Part shown: positions 8,901-14,267 of the stretch, one piece after another
How the letters are laid out: the number at the start of each line of letters is the position of its first letter
How positions within the stretch are numbered: the first letter of the stretch is position 1
Assembly: GCA_038217425.1 (NCBI GenBank)
Contig: JBBQPM010000133.1
Location: 1-18,415 of the forward strand
Direction: 5' to 3'
DNA from: JAIEPT01 sp038217425
Lineage (GTDB): Bacteria > Planctomycetota > Planctomycetia > Gemmatales > Gemmataceae
DNA: 18,415 nt
Notes under the pieces: generated by a model
Told to the model about the DNA's origin: nothing
The model's input: only the letters and a program-made list of their open reading frames with translations
Database searches by the model: none
Made by a program: the position numbers and the translations under genes

Positions 8901-9765
8901 CTTCGTCAGCCACGGGTTGATCCGCGATCGCCGATTCATCAAGGTCGTCGAACTCGACCAGTTGCTCCATCTCGGCGGTGGGGGCGACTGGGGATCTGGA
9001 TTTCTTGGACCTCTTGTGGACAGCGGATTCGGGCAGCCCGATCTCATCGCTGTCGTGCGGCAGATCTCCCAGGAGGACGTTGGAATCGCCGTCGCGGGGG
9101 AGGTTGACGCCGGAGATGATATCCGACGGCGGGGCATCGTCGCCGAGGTTGACTTCGGATTTTCGGCGCGAACGTTTGGGGGCGATGGGCATGAGGGGCA
9201 CGGGTTGAACGCCGGTGATCGGCTCGCCCATGACGATTTCGGATTTGCGCCGGGCGCCGGACATCGGTTCGCTAGTCGAGGCCAAGCCGGAGATCGGTTC
9301 GCCCATGACGAGTTCGGATTTGCGTTGGGCGCCGGACCCGGGCCGATCCTGCAGCGTGATACCGGAAATCGGCTCGCCGAGGATGAGTTCGGATTTGCGC
9401 CGGGCGCCGGACCCGGGCCGATCTTGCGGCGTGATACCGGAAATCGGTTCGCCAAGGATGAGTTCGGATTTGCGCTGGGCGCTGGACCCGGGCCGATCTT
9501 GCGGCGTCACTCCGGAAATCGGTTCGCCGAGGATGAGTTCCGACTTGCGCGGCGACGGGTCGCGTGGGACAACGGGCCCGCCTAGCCCGGTGATCGGTTC
9601 GCCGGAGACGACGACGGAGGAGAGAGGCTGCCCGGAGGGGCGGCTTTCGCTCGGATCGGCGAAGACGTCCTCGGATTCCAGCGACAGGTTCGGCAACTTG
9701 GGTTTCTTTTTCGGATCGTTCGCGGGGGGCACGGGAGAACCCGGCGGAGTGCGTCGCTTGGCCAT
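5905..9765 (-). CDS. Large single-span membrane protein with tandem repeats and TPR-like tail
   Basis: The 1286-residue protein has a distinct layout. A Pro/Lys-rich start (1-50) leads to tandem 25-residue units built on KSELxLGEPISG (about 50-206). A strongly acidic stretch (270-425) contains a 13-residue DDDAV repeat and an eight-lysine run (407-414). One membrane span follows at about 441-461, preceded by two arginines, then a long Lys/Asp/Glu-rich helical region (480-750) and helical TPR-like repeats (about 840-1260), including ARYHYFLALA and RRFKQAEENFTQAV. By the positive-inside rule the first 440 residues are cytoplasmic and about 825 residues face the periplasm. No catalytic motif is visible. 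The ATG at 9765 is preferred over 9822 because the usual MAKRR-type basic start follows it and GGAG lies ten bases upstream. Similar TPR tails occur in planctomycete proteins of unknown role. A scaffold or adaptor role is only a guess. Confidence 0.88.
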   Translation of the reverse strand: MAKRRTPPGSPVPPANDPKKKPKLPNLSLESEDVFADPSESRPSGQPLSSVVVSGEPITGLGGPVVPRDPSPRKSELILGEPISGVTPQDRPGSSAQRKSELILGEPISGITPQDRPGSGARRKSELILGEPISGITLQDRPGSGAQRKSELVMGEPISGLASTSEPMSGARRKSEIVMGEPITGVQPVPLMPIAPKRSRRKSEVNLGDDAPPSDIISGVNLPRDGDSNVLLGDLPHDSDEIGLPESAVHKRSKKSRSPVAPTAEMEQLVEFDDLDESAIADQPVADEELDISALADDEVAEEAVDAFEDEVAEAAEEVEEPVDAFEEELAEEVDAAAEEVADDGIVPEEDAVDSLFDDDAVASTDDALVDDDAVGSADEALEDDDALVADESESGFLDSDDEPTDKKKKKKKKPLDDDEEEEITYPRQKPAPPPNYGRRWFGGVVLGTLLTAGAVGGVWYMQPELLTEYAGKSPNAPKDSTGMILKAMLEKDYDTVINNVKDTSEDKFLLLRGEAKFRKFVIGKKEVIAPADAKEKDVVEALKDLERDDKFAYRQAVRLLDEAKNKAGLKVLEDIKDVAKLKDLAEVRKVVLASLDDAKTLDKAKDDLVVAKMLAKKDDFQEAVLTKVIQDVKKTNDILETHKIAETGADGVAKLSTAKKDVDVKIDAVDKILVDQKLAKQGAEGVTLLVESRDKFKKDFDDTKVDRDDLEMVVKESYKEFEDGKIVEQAGKEARKELVAASKLARKKAESPLALPLEQLARTFGGLGTDAGGALSVVFDRTAKDVELATFKLREPLIEGPAQQLETLAKLLLQRDYKDAADLDKAAKTATWVLDKEAGSPPEIRGKALLVQGLSARNQEKFEEARVALGEASKELQKANAAPWGDLAQRVQADLVDPNKYYLPRIAEQYNKGLDEVEREKPGLAKTSFEQAVTEAEQALRALPNHPLVRVQRGLAKLHAARKGELTADVLAQLRQDIDAGKSDPKAKAEATFLAGLLEEATGNAAAAETQLREAVRIADPAQKGRYLLALGRLLQGTPVGNPFPEGFQAPAPAPIGQGKQPPAAKISYVHPVDHLFAAFAIGQFDFEDEDARDQAKRVQASIEVAKEMILSPDEKTRGHGHLLLGKAYSKRGDNTQALKEFAQGIKILHGKAGTDLGVIIDEHPALQIPDAFKKNNPLVAEQFFGEGLHYFWERRFKQAEENFTQAVSYYREDARYHYFLALAITSQGDKKREKSVAFHMKEGARLEAFGRPGKAEVNASLERLQGSMRQTLNEYRAKALSGLN
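9148..9546 (-). repeat. 75-bp in-frame tandem repeats
   Basis: About five clear units and a degenerate sixth, each near 75 bp, code for KSELILGEPISG plus a linker rich in Pro, Gly and Ser (DRPGSGAQR). The middle units, at about 9306-9530, are nearly identical at DNA level, which suggests recent expansion. The outer units have diverged, and one has a 28-residue spacing. Confidence 0.9.
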
Positions 9766-9907
9766 GGGAGAGAAACTCCAGCGAGAGGAAATGAGGCGAA
9801 ATCGGGCAGAACCGGAAGTCACTCTCCATTTTCTCCCATCGGCGCCGTTTACGCAATCTCATTTTCAGCGACTTCGGCCGACTTTTTCTTTTCCCGCAAG
9901 TTTCGCT

Positions 9908-9948
9908 CGTTCCACGCGTGCAACCAGTAGATTCCGTTCCACGCGTGC
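9908..9948. repeat. Direct repeat of CGTTCCACGCGTGC
   Basis: Two exact 14-bp copies lie at 9908-9921 and 9935-9948, 27 bp apart. Each contains the palindrome CACGCGTG. Their position between divergent genes and the near-helical phasing (2.5 turns) are compatible with paired binding sites for a regulator. It may also be a simple duplication. Confidence 0.5.
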
Positions 9949-10041
9949 GGCCGGCGCATCCGAATCTTTGCCCGGCGACGGCGGAATTCTGTCGTTGCTC
10001 GCGTTTCTTTGGGATAAAATAAAAGAGTGAGAAAGCCGAAC

Positions 10042-10070
10042 TTGGGCAAGCCGAGACGTCTCCTTAATAA
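10042..10070 (+). promoter_or_regulatory. Weak promoter candidate for rsfS
   Basis: TTGGGC at 10042-10047 and TAATAA at 10065-10070 are separated by 17 bp. Both hexamers match the sigma-70 consensus only partly. The A/T-rich GGGATAAAATAAAAG at 10011-10025 is an alternative -10 region. Confidence 0.25.
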
Positions 10071-10097
10071 TAGCGTGTCTTCGCGTCCATCATCTTG

Positions 10098-10104
10098 AAG
10101 GAGG
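10098..10104 (+). promoter_or_regulatory. Strong RBS deciding the TTG start of rsfS
   Basis: AAGGAGG matches the anti-Shine-Dalgarno sequence exactly and ends four bases before TTG at 10109. No ATG or GTG in this frame lies between it and the conserved RsfS core. Confidence 0.75.
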
Positions 10105-10108
10105 TCCT

Positions 10109-10516
10109 TTGGAAAACACACTGTCTGCCACGCTTACCGCAACCCATCCGCCCGCTCTGGAACGCGCCGCTTTGGCCGCCCGGATCGGCGAGGATAACAA
10201 AGCCAAGGACATCGTTGTCCTGGATATGCGAAAACTTACCCCCCTTTTTGACTACTTCGTCATCATGACCTGTATCAGTCAGCGGCAGAGCCGAACGCTT
10301 GCCGAGGAAATCGACGGCGCCCTCACCGCCGTCGGCGATAAACGTCTGGCCATCCAGGGGTTTCAAGCGAGCCGCTGGATCGTGCAGGATTACGGCGACC
10401 TCATGATTCACATCTTCGACGCTGAAGCGCGAACCTACTACGGACTCGAAGACCTCTGGACCGACGCGGCCAAGATCGATTGGCTGAGCGTGCCCACCCC
10501 CACGATTGACCCTTGA
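10109..10516 (+). CDS. rsfS: Ribosomal silencing factor RsfS (Iojap family)
   Basis: RsfS binds protein uL14 on the large ribosomal subunit and blocks joining with the small subunit, lowering translation in starved cells. The 135-residue product has the family core in order: AKDIVVLDMRKLTPLFDYFVI (about 32-52), a Ser-rich QRQSRTLAEEID, the IQGFQASRWIVQDYGDLMIHIF block and the ending ARTYYGLEDLWTDA. The start is TTG, chosen because a perfect AAGGAGG precedes it and the first in-frame ATG is inside the conserved core. It is divergent from the large membrane protein. The usual neighbours (nadD, rlmH) are absent on the visible side. The next gene starts about 70 bp downstream on the same strand. 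Confidence 0.95.
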   Translation: MENTLSATLTATHPPALERAALAARIGEDNKAKDIVVLDMRKLTPLFDYFVIMTCISQRQSRTLAEEIDGALTAVGDKRLAIQGFQASRWIVQDYGDLMIHIFDAEARTYYGLEDLWTDAAKIDWLSVPTPTIDP

Positions 10517-10586
10517 CGGATTTCCTCCCTTGAGGGAGAATAAACGAAATCCCACCCCACTCGCCTTTCTTGCGGAGATCTTTACG

Positions 10587-11249
10587 ATGGTGCGCACCGC
10601 CTGGATTGCCTCGATACTGACTTGTGCCCTGGGGAGTTTTGCCCAGGCGACCGATCCCAAAGGCGTCTACGTCGAAGCACGTAATTGCGACGTTTGGACC
10701 GGCCCCTGCTTCGCCAATGCCGACTTCAACCTCACCGGCAAGAACGCCGTCATGGCCTGGAAGATCGACAAGGGTTCCTTCGACGACGTCTCGCTGAGCG
10801 GCCTGAGCGTGGTCGCGGTCATCGCCGCCCACAACACGTTGGGCCTGGATCAAACCGGCCCGGCCAAGGCAGTGCTGCTCGTCGACAAGAAGGCGACCTC
10901 GCAGCAGCGCGAGGCGCTGGTTCGCTTCGCCCAAAAACAAGGGGGCCGCCTGCTTGCAAATCTCGTACGCATCCAGGACACGAACATCGAGATCACGTTT
11001 TGCAATTGTAAGGGCGAAACCTGCGCCGAGGTCGACGCCGGCGTCGCCCGCATCAAGACGCGCTGCCTGAACAACACGCACGACAAGGCCTGCGGCAACG
11101 AAACCGCGTACTATCCGCCGTTGGCGCTGAACGTCACCGCTCGCCCCGCGGGCGTGATCGAGCACGTCTTCACCGGTTCGGGCCTCAACCTCAACTGGGC
11201 CGACCACGAACGCCGAGGCGCCTACGTCGGCTCCTTCGCGGCCAATTAA
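10587..11249 (+). CDS. Exported Cys-rich DUF1326-like protein
   Basis: The 220-residue protein has a signal peptide (about 1-21, ending FAQA). The mature part begins GVYVEARNCDVWTGPCF, which resembles the start of DUF1326 proteins. Cysteines at 34, 41, 139, 141, 146, 160 and 169 stand in CxC and CxxxxC spacings (TFCNCKGETC), so disulfides or metal binding are likely in the periplasm. A CGNETAYYPPL stretch near 169-179 also fits the family. The start at 10587 is preferred because a signal peptide begins there and GGAG lies nine bases upstream. The frame is open to 10506, overlapping rsfS, without a signal. The biochemical role of the family is unknown. It is followed by a palindrome and another exported protein. 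Confidence 0.72.
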   Translation: MVRTAWIASILTCALGSFAQATDPKGVYVEARNCDVWTGPCFANADFNLTGKNAVMAWKIDKGSFDDVSLSGLSVVAVIAAHNTLGLDQTGPAKAVLLVDKKATSQQREALVRFAQKQGGRLLANLVRIQDTNIEITFCNCKGETCAEVDAGVARIKTRCLNNTHDKACGNETAYYPPLALNVTARPAGVIEHVFTGSGLNLNWADHERRGAYVGSFAAN

Positions 11250-11267
11250 TTGTTAAGCATGGCTGAC

Positions 11268-11299
11268 GAAAGCCCAGGGATGGCTATCCCTGGGCTTTT
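11268..11299. terminator. Palindrome, likely terminator (copy 2)
   Basis: GAAAGCCCAGGGAT and ATCCCTGGGCTTTT form a stem of 13 Watson-Crick pairs plus one G-T pair, with a GGCT loop. Four T residues follow on the plus strand (11296-11299). It lies 18 bp after the DUF1326-like gene stop and 19 bp before the next start codon. The arms match those at 2345-2376; only the loop and last base differ. It could separate the two same-strand genes into different transcripts. Confidence 0.7.
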
Positions 11300-11318
11300 C
11301 CCAATACCGGAGATCCCC

Positions 11319-11984
11319 ATGAAATCGCTCGTCTGTTTGTTCTTGTTCGCCGTGCCGGCGCTCGCGCAGGAGAAGGTCTCCGTGAAAGTGGGGGACGCCG
11401 ATCCGCCGATGGAGTTGAGCGAGAGCATTCGCAAGTTGCTGGCGTCGAAATCCGTTCAACTTCTCGATCCCGCGGGCCAGGCGATCGGCGAGTTTTGGTT
11501 CCGCGCCCAGACTCCCACCGACGCCAACGAGACGCAAGTCAAGAACGGACTCACCTACAAGGAAATCAAGCAGACCGAAATCCTCGGCGCCGTCCGCTTC
11601 GGCGCCGAACATCGGGATTATCGCAAGCAGAAGATCCCGGCCGGCGTCTACACGCTGCGCCTGGGCTATCAGCCGACCGACGGCGATCACCAGGGTTCAT
11701 CGCAGTATCAGGATTTCCTCGTTGCGCTCGCGGCGGCCAAGGATACGAAGGCCGAAGCGATGGAACCCAAGGCGATGATCGAGACCAGCATGAAGAGCAT
11801 CGCCTCGGGACATCCGTGCGTCTTCATGCTGTTCCCCAATTCCGGCCCCAAAGCGGAACCGGAGATCCTCGCCAAGGCCAAGAAACATTTCGTGCTCAGC
11901 ACCCGTACCGAGATCCTCGCCGGCGGCAAGAAGACCGGCACGTACCTCGGCATCGGCGTGACGGTGGTCGGCGCCGCCGAATAA
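11319..11984 (+). CDS. Exported protein of unknown function
   Basis: I do not recognise this 221-residue protein. It has a clear signal peptide (MKSLVCLFLFAVPALAQ, cleavage near 16-17). The mature chain contains an EFWFRAQTP strand near 60-68, a KIPAGVYTLRLGYQPTDGDHQG segment like the beta-rich edge of an immunoglobulin-like or DUF2911-type fold, and a C-terminal KTGTYLGIGVTVVG strand. There is no metal or catalytic motif and only one cysteine in the mature part. The start at 11319 follows GGAG by six bases. The frame stays open to 11250, but that stretch encodes the palindrome and is not protein-like. It converges on pfk, with two bases between the stop codons. Confidence 0.8.
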   Translation: MKSLVCLFLFAVPALAQEKVSVKVGDADPPMELSESIRKLLASKSVQLLDPAGQAIGEFWFRAQTPTDANETQVKNGLTYKEIKQTEILGAVRFGAEHRDYRKQKIPAGVYTLRLGYQPTDGDHQGSSQYQDFLVALAAAKDTKAEAMEPKAMIETSMKSIASGHPCVFMLFPNSGPKAEPEILAKAKKHFVLSTRTEILAGGKKTGTYLGIGVTVVGAAE

Positions 11985-11986
11985 AA

Positions 11987-13144
11987 TTAGTCGCCGAAGT
12001 TGGTGCCGACGCGCCGGGCCGCGCGGATGAGGGGATGATCGAGCGGCACCAGCTTCGTCTTGCCGGCGACGATCTCGATCGGCACCGACGAGACTTCCGA
12101 GCGCTTCAGGCAGACCATGTGATTGTACTTACCCTCGGCGAGCATCTCGGCGGCGTACGTGCCGAAACGGGTGGCGAGGATGCGGTCATAGGGCGTGGGG
12201 ACGCCGCCGCGCTGCAAGTGCCCCAGGACCGTGACGCGCGCCTCCATGCCGATCCGCTTGGTGATCTGCCGGGCCACGGCGCTGCTGGTCGGGCCCGCGG
12301 CGAGGTCGATCTTGTGGTCCTCGGGCGTGGTCCCCTTGTCCTTTTTCTTCTTCTTTTCCCCCGACTTCTTTTCCGCCGACTTCTTCTCCTTCTTGGCGAT
12401 GCTTTCGGGCGTGGGGGGCAGCGCCTTGGGTCTGGCGCCCTCGGCAACCGCGATGATGCTGAACCATTTGCCGCGCCGGCGCCGTTCCGTCAGATGCTGA
12501 CAGATGCTGTCCATGTCGTACGGGATTTCCGGGATGAGAATGATGTCCGCCCCGCCGCCGACCCCCGCGTTAAGCGCCAGCCAACCGGCGTGATGGCCCA
12601 TGAGTTCGATCACCATGACTCGCAAGTGCGCCTCCGCCGTCGAGTAGAGCTTCTCGATCGCCTGGGCCGCGGTCGTGACGGCGGAATCGAACCCGAACGT
12701 GATATCCGTCTCGGCGAGGTCGTTGTCGATCGTCTTGGGGAGCCCCAGCACGTTCAGACCCTGCTTCATCAGCGCGTGCGCGACCTTGTGCGTGCCGTTG
12801 CCTCCCAGGCACACCAGGCAGTCGAGACCGAGACGGTGGTACGTCTCGACGGCGCGCGAGGTGAGATCGATCGATTCGCCGTTGGGCAGCGGCATCTTGT
12901 GCGGCTTCTCGCGGCTGGTGCCGAGGATGGTGCCGCCCAGGGAAAGGATGCCGGAGATGTCGTTGAGGTGCAGGACGCGCGAGTGATTTTCGACGAGGCC
13001 GCGGAAGCCTTTTTCGATGCCGATGACTTCGATGTGGAAGTCGCTGATGGCAGGCTTGCAGACGCCGCGAATGGCGGCGTTGAGACCGGGGCAATCGCCG
13101 CCGCTAGTGAGAATGCCGATGCAGCGGGCCTTGGACGACGACAT
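11987..13144 (-). CDS. 6-phosphofructokinase with Lys-rich insertion
   Basis: This enzyme phosphorylates fructose 6-phosphate to the 1,6-bisphosphate, the committed step of glycolysis. The 385-residue protein shows ILTSGGDCPGLNAAIRG (11-27), GGNGTHK (114-120), PKTIDNDL (136-143) with the catalytic Asp of TIDND, a conserved Arg at 175 (HLRVMV), MGHHAGWLAL (182-191) and GHLQRGG (308-314). Gly in GGNGT points to ATP rather than pyrophosphate as donor, while the Lys of PKTIDND occurs in both pyrophosphate enzymes and plant-type ATP enzymes, so the donor is not settled. A charged insertion at about 240-283 (KKEKK...EKKKKKDKG) interrupts the core after VAEGARP. The ATG at 13144 is chosen for its GAGG site; the open frame runs to 13213. 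The upstream same-strand gene ends 70 bp away. Confidence 0.93.
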   Translation of the reverse strand: MSSSKARCIGILTSGGDCPGLNAAIRGVCKPAISDFHIEVIGIEKGFRGLVENHSRVLHLNDISGILSLGGTILGTSREKPHKMPLPNGESIDLTSRAVETYHRLGLDCLVCLGGNGTHKVAHALMKQGLNVLGLPKTIDNDLAETDITFGFDSAVTTAAQAIEKLYSTAEAHLRVMVIELMGHHAGWLALNAGVGGGADIILIPEIPYDMDSICQHLTERRRRGKWFSIIAVAEGARPKALPPTPESIAKKEKKSAEKKSGEKKKKKDKGTTPEDHKIDLAAGPTSSAVARQITKRIGMEARVTVLGHLQRGGVPTPYDRILATRFGTYAAEMLAEGKYNHMVCLKRSEVSSVPIEIVAGKTKLVPLDHPLIRAARRVGTNFGD

Positions 13145-13150
13145 AGGACG

Positions 13151-13154
13151 CCTC
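13151..13154 (-). promoter_or_regulatory. RBS fixing the pfk start
   Basis: GAGG on the minus strand lies six bases before the ATG at 13144. It overlaps an alternative in-frame ATG at 13156, which has no good site of its own. The frame also stays open to 13213. Confidence 0.6.
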
Positions 13155-13213
13155 ATGAATGCGAACTGGAGTCTTCGCAATCTTAGGCAGAAGGCCGCAA
13201 AGAGCCACCGCAA

Positions 13214-14152
13214 TTACGGCGACTTCCGCGCGAGTTCCGCCTCGACGACGACGGCGCGATGATCCGAAGGATAGCGTGCCAGGAAGACGTCGGCATTGCC
13301 GGCCGATTCGCCCACGATCTTCACCGCCGTCACTTTCGCTTCGAAAAAGTAGACGCGGTCGATGCGGTCGTGGCGATCTTTCGGGTCGCTCGGCTTCGTA
13401 ATCGGCGTCCAGGTGAGGCCGGGATGTGTGACGGGATCGGGATAGAGTGTGCGATACGCGTCGGCGAACCCCGCGGCGACGACAGTGTTGGACGTGGGCC
13501 AATCGACTTTGAGGGGACAGCGCTGCGCCTGTGCCGCCGCGGCCGTCCAGTCCAGGTGCGACGGTTCATTGAAATCGCCGGTGAGAAAGATGGGAATGCC
13601 TTCGGCGCGCACGGCTTTGACTTCCGCGAGCATGCGTTCGGTTTGGGCCAGGCGGGCGCTGCGTGCGGATTGAACCGCCTCGGCTTCGGTCTTCAGCGGC
13701 GGCGATTTTTCGAATGGGATGCCCAGGAGTTGATAGGGTTGATACGGCGCGGCCGCGAGGTGGACGTTGAAGACGTAGAATTGCCCGCCCGAGGGGAGCG
13801 CCAGTTTAACGCCCCACTTTCGGGGCGTGGTCGAGACGATGGGGTAGCGACTGAGGATCGCGGTTCGGCCGCCCTGATCGAGGTAATGCCAGCCGAGCAT
13901 TTTCGCAAGCTTGGCGGTGTTGTCAGGACGTTTGCCGTCGGGCCCGGGCAGGCCTTCGGTCTCCTGCAATCCGACGACGTCGGCCTTGGCGAGTTGGATA
14001 GCGGCGACGGTCTGCGTCAGCGGTTGTTTGCCCGCTTCGCCGCCGATCCAAAGGTTGAAGGTCATGACGCGGACGGTCTCCGCGTGCAGGCGATCGAGAG
14101 CCAGCAACATTAGCGCGAACGTGAAGATTCGGGTCATGATGAAGGCGTTCAT
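13214..14152 (-). CDS. Exported endonuclease/exonuclease/phosphatase-family protein
   Basis: The 312-residue protein belongs to the DNase I-like metal-dependent fold, whose members cut DNA, phospholipids or inositol phosphates. Key residues are visible: Asn33 in MTFNLW, Glu64 in LQETEG, His131 in FNVHLAA, Asp193 and Asn195 in TGDFNEP, Asp265 in DRIDRVYF, and Asp297-His298 in SDHRAV. The first 24 residues form a signal peptide (TFALMLLALDRLHA), so it acts outside the cytoplasm. The start may be the ATG at 14152 or the one at 14137; neither has a strong Shine-Dalgarno site. The stop lies 69 bp upstream of the pfk start on the same strand, so the two may share a transcript. It is divergent from a LysR gene. 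The substrate cannot be inferred. Confidence 0.88.
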   Translation of the reverse strand: MNAFIMTRIFTFALMLLALDRLHAETVRVMTFNLWIGGEAGKQPLTQTVAAIQLAKADVVGLQETEGLPGPDGKRPDNTAKLAKMLGWHYLDQGGRTAILSRYPIVSTTPRKWGVKLALPSGGQFYVFNVHLAAAPYQPYQLLGIPFEKSPPLKTEAEAVQSARSARLAQTERMLAEVKAVRAEGIPIFLTGDFNEPSHLDWTAAAAQAQRCPLKVDWPTSNTVVAAGFADAYRTLYPDPVTHPGLTWTPITKPSDPKDRHDRIDRVYFFEAKVTAVKIVGESAGNADVFLARYPSDHRAVVVEAELARKSP

Positions 14153-14267
14153 GTTAGAGTGAGCAAGCCATCATAAGGAATCCAGTAGACCGCGTGATTT
14201 GAACCCAGGGGTTCGGAGTACCTCACCCGCTGGGCTTGCATGTTACACCAACGCTCCGGAGTTCGCC
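14153..14267. promoter_or_regulatory. Divergent promoter region of the LysR gene
   Basis: The 115-bp spacer contains GAACC-CAGG-GGTTC (14201-14214), a 5-bp dyad that could be a regulator site. LysR proteins often bind such spacers and control both their own gene and the divergent one. No clear -35/-10 pair was found in either direction. Confidence 0.35.

Larger units (their letters stand above)
9766..10108. other. Divergent intergenic region
   Basis: These 343 bp separate the start of the large membrane protein (minus) from rsfS (plus). They hold a duplicated 14-bp motif, an A/T-rich patch near 10011-10025 and a weak promoter candidate before rsfS. No credible coding frame or structured RNA was seen. 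A 90-residue frame on the minus strand (9849-10121) lacks coding character and overlaps rsfS. Confidence 0.6.

Noticed and set aside
6970..9585. 871-residue open frame on the plus strand
   Set aside because: It lies opposite the large membrane protein and is rich in Arg, Leu, Phe and Asp from complemented repeat codons. It has no recognisable domain. The minus strand has a membrane span, TPR-like repeats and a plausible RBS.
9849..10121. 90-residue minus-strand frame in the rsfS spacer
   Set aside because: It overlaps the rsfS start and control motifs and has low-complexity, basic composition without a family match.
10526..10539. CTCCC-TTGA-GGGAG hairpin after rsfS
   Set aside because: The stem is only 5 bp with no T run, so it is too weak to call a terminator.
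14165..14225. tRNA-like GGTTCAAATC on the minus strand
   Set aside because: The flanking bases cannot form the T stem and no acceptor or anticodon arm is present.
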